Source of the DNA: Catonia carolina | Taxonomy: Eukaryota > Arthropoda > Insecta > Hemiptera > Achilidae | Length of the DNA: 64,000 nucleotides | Reading direction: 5' to 3' | Assembly: GCA_035578175.1 (NCBI GenBank) | Contig: JAQMRL010000012.1 | Span: forward strand, 24,357,460-24,421,459 | In this document: piece by piece, positions 10,505 to 22,014 of the stretch | Layout of the letters: each line of letters begins with the position of its first letter | Position numbering within the stretch: the stretch's first letter is position 1 | Made by a program: the position numbers and the translations under genes | The notes under the pieces: generated by a model | The model's input: the letters and a program-made list of their open reading frames with translations, nothing else | What the model was told of the DNA's origin: nothing | The model's database searches: none

Positions 10505-10885
10505 GAGGCGATCTTTAAAAAAATTGTATGAGCTGTATTTGAGAAAATCGCAAAAAAGTGAAAAGTGACACGAATAAACTACTACTACTTCTGGCTGACC
10601 GATTTTGATGAAAATGTTCGTGTCGTGTCCAGTAGTAGTATCTAACTTAAGTTTCAAGTTTGTAGAATGTTCCGTTCTTGAGATATTTTATTCACACACA
10701 GACCAATCGCCAAAAACATGTTTTTTTGTTTGTAGAATGTTCCGTTGTTGAGATATTTTATTCACACACAGACCAATCGCTAAAAACATGTTTTTTGGGT
10801 TCAGGGGGGCTGAAAACTATTTCCAAAAATCAACATGAGAACAATACTTTCCTTCCTGTATATTCATATAGGCAAGAGAAAGTAA
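10505..10885 (-). repeat. Fragment of the high-copy 0.9-kb repeat, with a 70-bp internal duplication
   Basis: Reverse-oriented copy of the repeat seen at 50953-51870 (words GATTTTGATGAAAATGTTCG, ATATTCATATAGGCAAGAGA). The segment TTTGTAGAATGTTCCGTT to AAAACATG is present twice in tandem (10659 and 10729). Short ORFs here are fortuitous. Confidence 0.8.
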
Positions 10886-10910
10886 AAAGAAGGCATTTCA
10901 TACATTTTAT

Positions 10911-11200
10911 TGTTTACTCAGTCCGTTAACCTACAAACAAACAAGTTCTATTTTGGCCTAGATGTATTTTAATTATCATATTAATACTTCTAGGTTTTCA
11001 GTCTCTTAGAAAACAGAAGAAATGACGTTCCCTATACCTGCGCGAAGAAAACATATTGTTTACTCAGTCCGTTAACCTACAAACAAACAAGTTCTATTTT
11101 GGCCTAGATGTATTTTAATTATCATATTAATACTTCTAGGTTTTCAGTCTCTTAGAAAACAGAAGAAATGACGTTCCCTATACCTGCGCGAAGAAAACAC
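10911..11200. repeat. 146-bp tandem duplication
   Basis: Two near-identical copies starting TGTTTACTCAGTCCGTTAAC, at 10911 and 11057. Between this and the right arm, 11220-12300 holds no convincing gene: a GC-richer island at 11230-11500 with only short ORFs, then AT-rich DNA. Confidence 0.9.
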
Positions 11201-12305
11201 TTTTTTACCTAACAAAAAATAAAAGGTCTCCCAAAAACCGTGGTCTCATTCGCCATTACGACGAAGTTAAAGTACTACTTGTTCTCCCCACGTTTGCTCT
11301 GTATGATGCCTAGGATTCAAATTTTAAAGCGGCTGTCATACCAATGCACAATCCTTGAAACAACTAGCAGGCAACAAACAGTGTTGCATTTTGCCCAGGG
11401 CCGTTGGTTAAGGAAAGGGCTGTCTCATGGCGCGCGAAAAGTTGTACCGACAGCTGTTCGACTGTGACATCACTGCTCAGACACGGCTGCAAGACAGATC
11501 TGCGCTGTTTACACACATACATTCTCGGCTATTCATCTTAAAATATATGCCTAATGAATTAAGAATAAATGTCTATTCATTGTTATTAATTGCAATTATC
11601 CGTAACATTATTTATAAAACAATAGATAGCAGTAATGTATAAGTATAATGACATTCTAAAAACAATATGTGACAAAAACATTTTGGGTTGCGTAAAATAC
11701 TTAGTCTTATTCTAAAGGATATGACCTACGAAGAGATTGTAAAAAATAAATAAACAGAATTAAAATAAAAATCTTACATAAGAAATGCGAATTAACGCTA
11801 ACAATTATTTTATTTTTTGGAACGTATCCATTTCTTAGCTGTGTTCATGCAGTTTCTATCGTTTGATTTGTTCTATCACTTACATAACCTGGGACCATGG
11901 ATAGTTGCACCCACCTCCTCATGACCAAGTCTATTTATTCAAAATTTTAAAAATTCTATCACAATATTGGTCAATTAATAGTTCATGTTATTAATACATT
12001 CTTCACGCTGAATAAAACGATAGTTTTTGCTTGTGTCGAACGATTGAGCGGTTTCCGAGATAGCAGGGGTTGAGAATATTGTTAATAAATCAAAATTTAA
12101 GTAACATACACATTTGAAATTATGTATTCACAAAAAGAATATAATTCGCTTTGTTGAGTGAAAATTTCGAACTTTTCAATCGAATACTTCTTGGGTTATA
12201 CGCCTCTAAACGCATGAAAGTCTTTGCGATAGCATAAAAACCAGGTCTTTTTGTCTTTCAACCTTGATATGGCAATTTTTAAACAATATTAAAAATATAG
12301 GACAA

Positions 12306-12640
12306 TTTATGTTAATTCCTGGTAAGTATACTTATCAAGCCCCGTTTATTGTACTTGTATTCGCATAATATTTTAGAACTTTAAGCGCTATAAATTTAGC
12401 ATAAACAGCCGTTGCATTAGTTTAAGATAAACGAAAATAAATAGTTCTGTTTCTTATTACTATCTAGCGCCAGAACAGTAGGATGTGTTTTTATGTTAAG
12501 TCCTGGTAAGTATACTTATCAAGCCCCGTTTATTGAACTTGTATTCGCATAATATTTTAGAAATTTTATTCGCTATAAATTTAGCATAAACAGCCGTTGC
12601 ATTAGTTTAAGATAAACTAAAATAAAAATATCACATTTTT
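12306..12640. repeat. Direct repeat of about 187 bp
   Basis: Two copies containing CCTGGTAAGTATACTTATCA and GCTATAAATTTAGCATAAAC (about 12306 and 12494), with partial relatives at 9240-9310 and 9710-9760. It resembles multiplying non-coding mobile DNA. The rest up to the right inner breakpoint is AT-rich and featureless. Confidence 0.75.
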
Positions 12641-13080
12641 TTAAAAATACAAACGTAACAAATTAAGTATAATGCATATGATAAGAAATTAATTCTATTA
12701 ACTATATAATAAAACAATTAAATAAATTATTCAACTGCGCGCACGCCCATACGCACGCATAGAATTGAATTGAATTTTTTAAGATAACATTTAGTTTCTG
12801 TCGAGTATGCTTATCTGCAGAATTTGAACCATAATAGAGATTACAGTAAGTTCAAATAGAATCGGTTTGTCAATTATTTTACAATATTTTACGACGGAAA
12901 CATTTTAACCCTAAAACTTATTAAATTAGAACAGGCCACCGTTTGATCCAGGTAGGATCGGCACTGCTATTGTTTTATAAAATCTCACCCTCGTGTTTTT
13001 GCTACCTAAGTAGATACTGGAAAAAATTGAGTAAACCAGACGATTTAAAAAATCATAGGACCAATTTTTGAGACGCTTTG

Positions 13081-14616
13081 CTTTTTTACTTAGTGAGGAA
13101 GGTAACTGTAAAACACCTCACTCCTCGTTTTACTTAGTAAAACCACTACAGGGTCAAATCAGTCCTAAGACACTAATCAGAATTATATTCTCTGAAAATA
13201 ATGAATTTCATTATACAGCCAGACCCTGCGGTGAATGAAGTGAAGGTGTCATTTATGGATAGAACAGGGTACCGTTAGAGTTTCATTTAATAAATATATT
13301 TAACATTTCAAGTCTGGATGGTTTACCACCAACTTTAATCAGAGGGCACGGCATGCTGATAAGCCTACTTTTCCACTCAGTGAGGAAGGCAACTGTAAAA
13401 CACATCACTCCTCGTTTTTAGTGCCTTTTACACCTCTACCTCTTCTGTTCTTAAATGATTCAGTCATTTAATTAGCTGATCATGTGATAAGAAACAGAAC
13501 TATTTATTTTAGCTCTGGAACAAACAGATTGAATGTATCAGCATGCCGGGTCCTCTGAAAAGCGCATATTTTCCACTCTACAAATGACACCTTCACTTCA
13601 TTCACCACAGGGTCTGGCTGTATAATAAAATTCATTACTTTCAGAGGAGATAACTCTGATTAGTGTCTTTTACACCTCTACCTCTTCTGTTCTTAAATGA
13701 TTCAGTCATTTAATTAGCTGACCATGTGATAAGATAGGACGATATTTTTATGGCTGATCCGAACACGGAGTTTATTCCAAAAATGATTTGATAATAATTT
13801 TAAACAATCTGTATTATGTATGTAGGTCATTCAGAAATTTATTATATGAAAGTAATGAATTTCATTATACAGCCGGACCTTATGGTGAATGATGCGGAGG
13901 TGACATTTGCAGAGTGTAAGATATGCGCTTTTCAGAGGGTGCAGCATGCTGATAAGCGTACTTTTTTTTACTTAGTGAGGAAGGTAACTGTAAAACACCT
14001 CACTCCTCGTTTTACTTAGTAAAACCACTACAGGGTCAAATCAGTCCTAAGACACTAATCAGAATTATATTCTCTGAAAATAATGAATTTCATTATACAG
14101 CCAGACCCTGCGGTGAATGAAGTGAAGGTGTCATTTATGGATAGAACAGGGTACCGTTAGAGTTTCATTTAATAAATATATTTAACATTTCAAGTCTGGA
14201 TGGTTTACCACCAACTTTAATCAGAGGGCACGGCATGCTGATAAGCCTACTTTTCCACTCAGTGAGGAAGGCAACTGTAAAACACATCACTCCTCGTTTT
14301 TAGTGCCTTTTACACCTCTACCTCTTCTGTTCTTAAATGATTCAGTCATTTAATTAGCTGATCATGTGATAAGAAACAGAACTATTTATTTTAGCTCTGG
14401 AACAAACAGATTGAATGTATCAGCATGCGGGGTCCTCTGAAAAGCACATATTTTCCACTCTACAAATGACACCTTCACTTCATTCACCACAGGGTCTGGC
14501 TGTATAATAAAATTCATTACTTTCAGAGGAGATAACTCTGAGTAGTGTCTTTTACACCTCTACCTCTTCTGTTCTTAAATGATTCAGTCATTTAATTAGC
14601 TGACCATGTGATAAGA
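13081..14616. repeat. 882-bp-spaced direct duplication of SINE-like blocks, right arm
   Basis: Mirror of the left-arm duplication. The single-base differences that distinguish the two duplicates (for example near 13540 versus 14420) are the same as those in the left arm, so duplication within the arm came before the arms were homogenised or copied. Confidence 0.85.
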
Positions 14617-15417
14617 AACAGAACTATTTATTTTAGCCCTGGAACAAACAGATTGAATGTAAATAACTTGTCACTCCACCTGTCTGTTATGACCAGAGTG
14701 CGAGATTATGGATTGCAAAAAGAGTTTCTATAAATTTCTAAAGATTGTTAAGATCATTAGCCTTAAGGCTAGTTTAAACCTCTAGTGGCTTAGCTAAGTA
14801 AAACGAGGATTTAGGCGGTTTACCTTTACCTTCCTCACTGAGTGGAAAATATGCTTATCAGCATGCCTGACCCTCCAAAAATCATCTACTTTCCACCCTG
14901 AAAATGTCACCTTCACTTCATTCACCACAGGGTCTGGATGTATAATGAAATTCATTACTTTCAGAGGAGATAACTCTGGCTAGTCTCTTTTTCACCTCTA
15001 CCTCTTCTGTTCTTTCAATGCTTCAGCAGAATAGATCACGCCATTCATTAAAAAACTACATTGTATAAGAGGAAAAATTAATTATTTTTACGATGATTAT
15101 TTTGTTCCGTCATGATTTCCTTATCAACATTTTATTTTATTCACAAAAAGCTTTCTACAAGTAATTTATTCACTGTTTTATTTTATAACATCTATTGATT
15201 TTTTTATTTGAAGGTACATGAGAATTTTTGAAAATTAACTGTACATTTAAATTTACAATAAACAAGTTGAGTCATCTAGAAAATTAATTGCAATAACAAA
15301 TAGATAAAAAACAAAAAACCAATGATGACAAAGAAAATATTCTAAAGTACAGGATGTTCCGAAACGAAATTATCAACATTATCAAAATTACCGATTGTTC
15401 GGATTCCTAAAGAACCT

Positions 15418-15640
15418 GACGGACGAATGTAAGCTGATTTTTGGAGATGAAGGTTCGATGGTCCAAATCCTAGTAAAGGTAGTGACTTTTATTCGGATTT
15501 GAATGTTAGACAGTGGTTACCGGTGTACTTTGATGAATGGGGTTTATTAACCATACTTTCTCGGGAATGGTAAGCCTGGGTCTGTACACGTCATACACCT
15601 CATCCTCATCTCATTAGGTCATGGGGTTGCTTATTGTTTT
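15418..15640 (+). repeat. tRNA-derived SINE copy in right arm
   Basis: Mirror of 1775-1995 and identical to it where compared. It lies between the satellite and the 'CGGAACATCCTGTAC' block. Confidence 0.6.
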
Positions 15641-15652
15641 ATATTGAAACGA

Positions 15653-16760
15653 TAGCTGCGTAGCTTTTTCCTGCTTTTTCCTGCTAGCTGCGCAGCTTTT
15701 TCCTGCTAGCTGTGCAGCTTTTTTCTTGCTTATTCCTGCTAGCTGCACAGCTTTTTCCAGCTTATTCCTGCTAGCTGCGCAGCTTATTCCTGCTTATTCC
15801 TGCTAGCTGCGCAGCTTTTTCCTACTAGCTGCACAGCTTTTTCCTGCTTTTTCCTGCTAGCTGCGCAGCTTTTTCCAGCTTATTCCTGCTAGCTGCGCAG
15901 CTTTTACCTGTTTATTCCTGCTAGCTGCGCAGTCGACTGACCTGCTCTCTAAGCTGCGCAGTCGACTGCGCAGTCGACTGACCTGCTCCCTAAGCTGCGC
16001 AGTCGACTGCGCAGTCGACTGACCTGCTAGCTGCGCAGTCGACTGACCTGCTCCCTAAGCTGCGCAGCCGACTGCGCAGTCGACTGACCTGCTAGCTGCG
16101 CAGCTTTTTCCAGCTTTTTCCAGCTTATTCCTGCTAGCTGCGCAGCTTTTTCCTGCTTATTCCTGCTAGCTGCACAGCTTTTTCCTGCTAGCTGCGCAGC
16201 TTTTTCCTGCTTATTCCTGCTAGCTGCGCAGCTTTTTCCTGCTTATTCCTGCTAGCTGCGCAGCTTTTTCCTGCTTATTCCTGCTAGCTGCGCAGCTTTT
16301 TCCTGCTTATTCCTGCTAGCTGCGCAGCTTTTTCCTGCTTATTCCTGCTAGCTGCGCAGCTTTTTCCTGCTTATTCCTGCTAGCTGCGCAGCTTTTTCCT
16401 GCTTATTCCTGCTAGCTGCGCAGCTTTTTCCTGCTTATTCCTGCTAGCTGCGCAGCTTTTTCCTGCTTATTCCTGCTAGCTGCGCAGCTTTTTCCAGCTT
16501 TTTCCTGCTAGCTGCGCAGCTTTTTCCAGCTTATTCCTGCTAGCTGCGCAGCTTTTTCCAGCTTATTCCTGTTAGCTGCGCAGCTTATTCCTGCTAGCTG
16601 CGTAGCTTTTTTCTGTTTTACTAAGTAAAACGAGGAGTGAGATGTTTTACAGTTGCCTTCCTCACCGAGTGGACCAGCTTTTTCCTGCTAGCTGCGCAGC
16701 TTTTTCCAGCTTATTCCTGTTAGCTGCGCAGCTTATTCCTGCTAGCCGTACAGCTTTTTT
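15653..16760. repeat. 32-bp satellite array, right arm
   Basis: Mirror of the left array and 40 bp longer. It has an uninterrupted run of regular 32-bp units near 16200-16490 where the left copy has one unit fewer and one unit shortened by 8 bp. The order of variant units is otherwise the same as in the left arm. Confidence 0.95.
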
Positions 16761-17029
16761 TCTGTTTTACTAAGTAAAACGAGGAGTGAGATGTTTTACA
16801 GTTGCCTTCCTCACCTACGGATTAGGGCTTATCTTGTAGATCTCGGTCTCCCGGTCGCGTGGGTACCGACCGCATCAAAACGAATGACGTCAATGATTAC
16901 AAACTAAAGTACAGTGTGTTCCGAAACGAAATTACCGAAATTACTGAAATTACCGATTGTTCGGATCCCGAAAGAACCTAAGACCCGAAACCGGACGTAA
17001 CGCGTTCTACGGAACGTTCGGATCCTGCT

Positions 17030-17745
17030 GGCACCTAAACCTCGTCGATCCGATCATCAGGTCACGTGTTACAAGCTATCTCAGGTTCCATCGGGGATAC
17101 GGCTACGGATTAGGGCTTGACATGTAGATCTCGATCTCCTGGTCACGTGGGTACCGCCCACGTCAAAATCGGTCCAGCGGTTGCGGAGAAAATCGGGTTT
17201 GAAAATTTGTCATTTTTTTTTTATTTTTTTAAATTTTCAAACCCGATTTTCTCCGCAACCGCTGGGCCGATTTTGATGCGGGCGGTACCTACGTGACCAG
17301 GAGATCGAGATCTACAAGATAAGCCCTAATCCGTAGCCGTATCCCCGATGGAACCTGAGATAGCTTGTAACACGTGACCTGGTTATCAGATCGATGAGAT
17401 TTAGGGCTTATCTTGTAGATCTCGATCTCCTGGTCACGTGGGTACCGCCCACGTCAAAATCGGCCCAACGGTTGCGGAGAAAATCGGGTTTGAAAATTTG
17501 TCATTTTTTTTTATTTTTTTAAATTTTCAAACCCGATTTTCTCCGCAACCGCTGGACCGATTTTGACGCGGGCGGTACCCACGTGACCAGGAGATCGAGA
17601 TCTACAAGATAAGCCCTAATCCGTAGCCGTATCCCCTATGCAACCTGAGATAGCTTGTAACACGTGACCTGGTTATCGGATCGACGAGTTTTAGGGCTTA
17701 TCTTGTAGATCTCGATCTCCCGGTCACGTGGGTACCACGTGCGTC
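17030..17745. repeat. Nested subterminal palindromic modules, right arm
   Basis: Same alternating module as at the left end, with more copies visible: near 17105 (reverse), 17285 (forward), 17400 (reverse), 17580 (forward) and 17695 (reverse). Hairpin centres lie at the T/A-rich stretches near 17220 and 17510. The last copies are more diverged from one another than the arms are, so the modules multiplied before the arms became identical. Confidence 0.85.
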
Positions 17746-17809
17746 AAAATCGGTCCAGCGGTTGCGGAGAAAATTGAGTTTGAAAATTTGGCGGGAAAAA
17801 AATTTGGCG

Positions 17810-17811
<2 letters not shown>

Positions 17812-17858
<47 letters not shown>
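17812..17858 (+). repeat. Poly(T) run of 47 at the outer right edge
   Basis: Uninterrupted T tract preceded by two TTTGGCGGG words and followed by repeated GGTCAAAGGTCAAG words. Either the poly(A) tail of a reverse-oriented retroposon or a slippage-expanded tract. The long ORFs across it are poly-Phe or poly-Lys artefacts. Confidence 0.95.
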
Positions 17859-17859
17859 C

Positions 17860-20050
17860 AAAGTCGAGGTCAAAGGTCAAGCTTGCGCTCGAGCCGCCAG
17901 GTCAAAGGTCAAGGTCGTGCTGGATCTCTCATTTTTACACTACTAATAAATTCTTATTATTGTTGAACAATTTTCATTTTTTTAAATTAATTTTTACATT
18001 TTGTTTCAGGCACTTATTTGAATTTGAAAATTGTCTAGTTTCAAGTTTCGCAAAAATGTTCAATGTAATATTTCAATAAAATGTTCAATACTTTTTGTTT
18101 CATTTGATTGATATTTATAATGTCCATTAGCTGTGAAAAATTATAACAACATGTAAAAAAAATATTTAACTTGGAATTCGTTTTAACTTTTATTTACATA
18201 ATTTATACTGTTGTCCACTATTTCACTGCACCGGCGGTCATCGTTGCTTTTGTCATAGATCACTTTACTGATCAACAACGAATGAATCATAGATTGCCAT
18301 TCTACAACACCTACCCTACAATATGGGGGGTCTGGAGGGCCTGTTAGGTCCCCTAGACGCCAACTCCCCCGGCGGGTGACGGACGCGGCACCCCAAGCAC
18401 CCTTATAACGCTAGAATCCGCAGTCGAACCGTGTGTTATCCACATTACAAACCACATCGCACGTACATCTGTCGAACATAGTCCCGGACAGTCAACTGCG
18501 TCAGACGTAGGAAGCTCAGGCACCTGACTAATTCTCTCGCATTGCAACAGCATGAAAGGTACGAGCGGTTGTAGTCTAAGCAGAATTTTTTGAACACTCT
18601 GTTCTGTTTGTTCCACTCACCCGGTGGCTTGTTTACTCTAGGACTCAACTAAGAAAAAACGTACTATAAGTAAGTACGTTTCATGAAAATCAGTCAACTC
18701 AATAACAGTCATTTTAATACCGTGTAGATATTGCGATACTTTTTTCACACACTCACACGGAGGCGCGTGCACAAACACACACTAACACAGTTCGATTGGT
18801 ATACAAATGCTTTTTGGGTTCAGGATGACTGAAAACGTGTATTCACAGAGAAAACTCGATATGGAAACTACTTTCCTTCCCTATATATTCATATAGGCTA
18901 GGCCAAGAAACAGTAAACAGTTACTTGATTATCGAGTATAATAGACGAAATACGGAAAAAAAATTGAAGTTGATAGCTTCAAGTATTTCGGGGAGATAAT
19001 ACAACCAAAGACCAGCGAAGAGAAAGCGAACAACAGACGAGGATAGATGGCCGGCGTGGTTTAAAATTAGCCCTATACGAAAAAAAATAGTCCAAGAAAA
19101 AGTGAAAAGTTATTTGACTACCTAGTATAATAATTTTTAAAGTTGTAACTATTAAAACCATAAGATTCAAGAGTTAACATCTGTACGAATGAAATAATCT
19201 CTGCGGGGGTTGGGCATCTCTACTGAAAGGGGCTAAAATACACATAGGTTTTAAAAAAAAAATCATAATATTTTTCTATTAAAAAACTGATTTGAAAATT
19301 GTTTTAAAAATAATAACTATTCATTGGTTTACACAACAGGTGGTATATCTATATTCATTGGTGTATTATTGAAAAAACAAAAGATTTTTCCATTAATTTG
19401 TGGTTTTGAAAGGTAGTTTAAAACAAAATTAAAGATATTTTTGTATGATACTTTTGTAAATAATAATTTTATTATTTAACCTATCACCTCCGTAATACAT
19501 TTCATAAATTTCGTTTTAATTTACGACCACTTATACATACAAGATGTAAAATAAACAGCGGTATTCAATATGCATAATTACTCAAATAATGCTATTGTGG
19601 CACAGGATAGTGTTCTCCCACTGACTCTTTTTGGTCAGTGTAAGTAAAATTAATAGAACTGGTTTTTTTGTCTTACGTCCGATTGTTTGGCAATTACTGT
19701 TAATGCAGACGATGGGGTGGGTGATAGAGGAAAATGTGGGATGAACAAATGCCAAAACTAACCGGTAATCGAATCCGGGACACCGTAATAAGCCAGTTGC
19801 GACGACCAGTTGTACCGTTGTAAAATTACAATTGTACAAACAATGGAAGTTATGGTAATTCCTAATTACCGTAACTTCCATTATTAAGTTAAAAGTCAAA
19901 TAAATTTTATAACAGAGAACTCCCATTGTATAAGTTACATTAGAATAGTAGTAAAATATAGATAATAGTAGTAAACCTATTAGACAATAGGTTGTAAATA
20001 TAGCCAACGGTCAATCATCTGATATTCATTAGGCCGGTGTGTTTCTCCCT
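17860..20050. other. Intergenic DNA without a supported gene
   Basis: AT-rich apart from a GC-richer patch at 18320-18540 of unknown nature. 18550-18665 is an inverted copy of the repeat at 31530-31640 (shared word CAAGCCACCGG and flanks). 18740-18925 is a reverse-oriented, decayed piece of the 0.9-kb repeat. ORFs up to 141 codons in this stretch show no family resemblance. Confidence 0.6.
19842..19882. other. Near-perfect short hairpin
   Basis: 19-bp arms (AATGGAAGTTATGGTAATT and its complement with one mismatch) are separated by only 3 bases. It could be a cruciform or a small foldback; no promoter or processing evidence. Confidence 0.7.
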
Positions 20051-20259
20051 CTGTGTTTTTGGGCCTTTCTTCCACCTACCAACTTACAGCCAATCACTGG
20101 GATGGTTCTCCTTCCCGTTGGCCCTCCAGGTTGGTTGAACGGTTGGTGGGAGAGGGAAGCTTGTCAACCAGAGGTTTCCTGGTTCTAGGAGAACAAGAAG
20201 TGACTAGGAGAACGAAGAGTGACCAGGAGAATGAGAAGAAGTAAGGGGAAAAAAATTGA

Positions 20260-22014
20260 TTGGAGGTAAATTTAATCGTCCAAAAGTATGATCCAAAAGG
20301 TAACAAGGTAGTAAATCGATTCCTATTTAGCCTAGTTTCAAGTGAGGAATTAGAATCAGTTATTGATAGTTTGAAAAGTAAGAGAACATGTGGGTTAGAT
20401 GGGATTTCTAATATAATTGTTAAAGAATGTAAAAATATTTTAATTACTCCTCTCCTTCATTTAATTAACTTCTCACTCGAAGCAGGTGTATTACCGAAAA
20501 AAATGGACTAAAATATTGCCTATATTTAAGAATGGAGATAGCCAGTTAGTTGAAAATTATAGGCCCATAAGTATTTTAATTTATAATTATAATATAATAA
20601 TATATAATTTATTTGTGAGGAAGGCAATGGTAAACCACCTCACTCCTCATTTTACTTAGTAAAACCTCTACAGGTTCAAACCAGCTTTTCGGCTGATGAC
20701 CTAAACAACAAGTATTTTAAACACAATTAGTAAAATTTTTGAAAAGGTAGTATTTATTAGGTTAATTAGTTTCTTGACTGAGAACCTTATCATCTCAGAC
20801 GATCAGCATGATTTCCAAAAAGGTAGATCAACTAAAACTGCAATAGTTTCACTTGTGGAGCAAGTAGTTGATATATTGGATGCCGGGGAGAAAGCACAAC
20901 AGTGTTTCTGGATCTGAGTAAAGCTTTCGATTGTGTTGATTATGAAATTTTATTGAGAGTCATTAGGCGTTAGGGATGTAGAATTGAAATGGTTTCAATC
21001 TTACCTTATTAATAGATTACAGTCTGTGGAGTTAACTAGAGTTGTTAGGGGGAAACTTACAACTTAAGTTATATCTGGAAAGCTTGAAGTCAAAGCAGGC
21101 GTTCCATTAGGGTCAGTTTTAGGTCCAATTCTGTTTCTATTGTACATTAATAGGCTACCAGAAGTCATATCTAATGGCAAAGCTTTGTTGTTTGCTGATG
21201 GTACTTCAGTAATCAGTAACAGTTTACTAGTAGATGCTCTTGAAGTAAATACACATGTTAACATAGTCCATAGTACAGTTCTTGAATCAAATGTTATTAA
21301 CAGGCAATGGGAAAAAGTGTCAGTACTTGCACTTCAAAAACAAACATAACAATAAAGAAAGTAGAGAAGTGGATGTATTTATTCATAATACGTAATAGTT
21401 TAGAGAATGTAGAAACAGTGAAGTTCCTAGGAGTATCTCTAGATAGATTCTTGTCTTGGGACTTCTATACCAATCAAGTTTGTAGTAACATATCACCTGG
21501 GGTATTTGCACTAAAACAATTTGCCAGATTAAATGATAAAAATTACTAATGGCAGCTCATCATGGCCTTATTCTGTCTCATACCCGTTATGGTATCTTAT
21601 TATGGAGTAATTCTAGCATGGGTAATATGAATACATTTTAAAATTCAAAAGAAAGCTATTAGGTGTATGGTGGGAGTTAACCAGTTAACCTCATGCAGGC
21701 CACTATTTAAGGAGCTTAAATTGCTCACAGTTCCCTCTCTCTACATTTTTGAGGTGATTATGTATGTTAGTCAAAACAATTTTATGCAGAATTTCAATGT
21801 TCACAATCATAACACGAGAAACAGAAATGATCATTATGTGATTAATCACTCTACAAAATTGTTTGAACAAAAACCTATTTATGCAGGGAGAAAATTCATG
21901 AATAAATTACCCCAATTTTTAAAATGTTGTGATAATATGCATTCCTTCAAAATAAATCTGAAAAATTACTTGATCGGTGAAACTTTTTATAGCATACAAG
22001 AATTTCTTTCTTGA
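20260..22014 (+). pseudogene. Jockey-clade non-LTR reverse transcriptase, decayed
   Basis: Reverse transcriptase pieces appear in order across several frames. First is a SLKSKRTCGLDGIS start (20340-20510), then NYRPIS-like text near 20550, a fingers region with ISDDQHDFQKGRSTKTA near 20800, and AGVPLGSVLGPILF at about 21090-21130. The catalytic box reads FADGT instead of Y/FADDT near 21195. The C-terminal tail ends LKNYLIGETFYSIQEFLS at 22014. Stops and frameshifts near 20510, 20920 and 21065, and the lost catalytic aspartate, show it is dead. A 130-bp SINE-like insertion splits it at 20579. Confidence 0.85.
20579..20708 (+). mobile_element. SINE-like insertion with target-site duplication
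   Basis: 3' part of the dispersed SINE-like repeat (GAGGAAGGCAATGGTAAACC to GGCTGATGACCTAAACAAC), flanked by the 11-bp direct repeat AAGTATTTTAA at 20568 and 20709. The repeat sits inside the reverse transcriptase reading region, so this is a clean insertion. It shows the family moved by target-primed insertion and marks one of its ends. Confidence 0.85.

Larger units (their letters stand above)
12962..17452 (-). repeat. Right arm of the giant inverted repeat
   Basis: Mirror image of the left arm. It continues past the point that pairs with base 1 of the window: the same palindromic modules go on to about 17745, then degenerate sequence and a 47-base T run. It probably shows the outer end that the left arm lacks. 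Beyond 17860 the sequence is unrelated, single-copy-looking DNA. Confidence 0.93.
1..17858. mobile_element. Giant inverted-repeat structure with a gene-bearing centre (candidate foldback element)
   Basis: Two inverted arms flank an 8.5-kb single-copy centre that carries one spliced transcription unit. Paired positions sum to 17413 from the inner ends outward to about 1761, and to 17453 outside the satellite, so the arms are collinear over at least 4.4 kb. The left arm is cut by the window edge, so the outer end and any target-site duplication on that side cannot be seen. A 47-base T run marks the last arm-like sequence on the right. Drosophila FB-NOF and Galileo elements also have long inverted repeats made of short tandem repeats around a coding centre; calling this structure mobile is inference from that resemblance. 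No transposase is recognisable in it. A sex-chromosome-type palindrome or an integrated viral segment are the alternatives. Confidence 0.5.

Noticed and set aside
1..17452. Pure fold-back assembly artefact
   Set aside because: An 8.5-kb unique centre and a satellite length difference between the arms make it unlikely, though raw reads are needed to exclude it.
1..17740. TTAGGG words near the outer ends as possible telomeric repeats
   Set aside because: They occur singly inside a larger palindromic module and never in tandem; insect telomeres use TTAGG arrays.
1..17858. Polinton/Maverick or adintovirus identity for the palindrome
   Set aside because: No DNA polymerase B, retroviral-like integrase, ATPase, protease or capsid text was found in the centre; only two unrecognised ORFs are present.
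17698..18079. ORFs with long poly-Phe or poly-Lys runs
   Set aside because: They simply read through the 47-base T tract.
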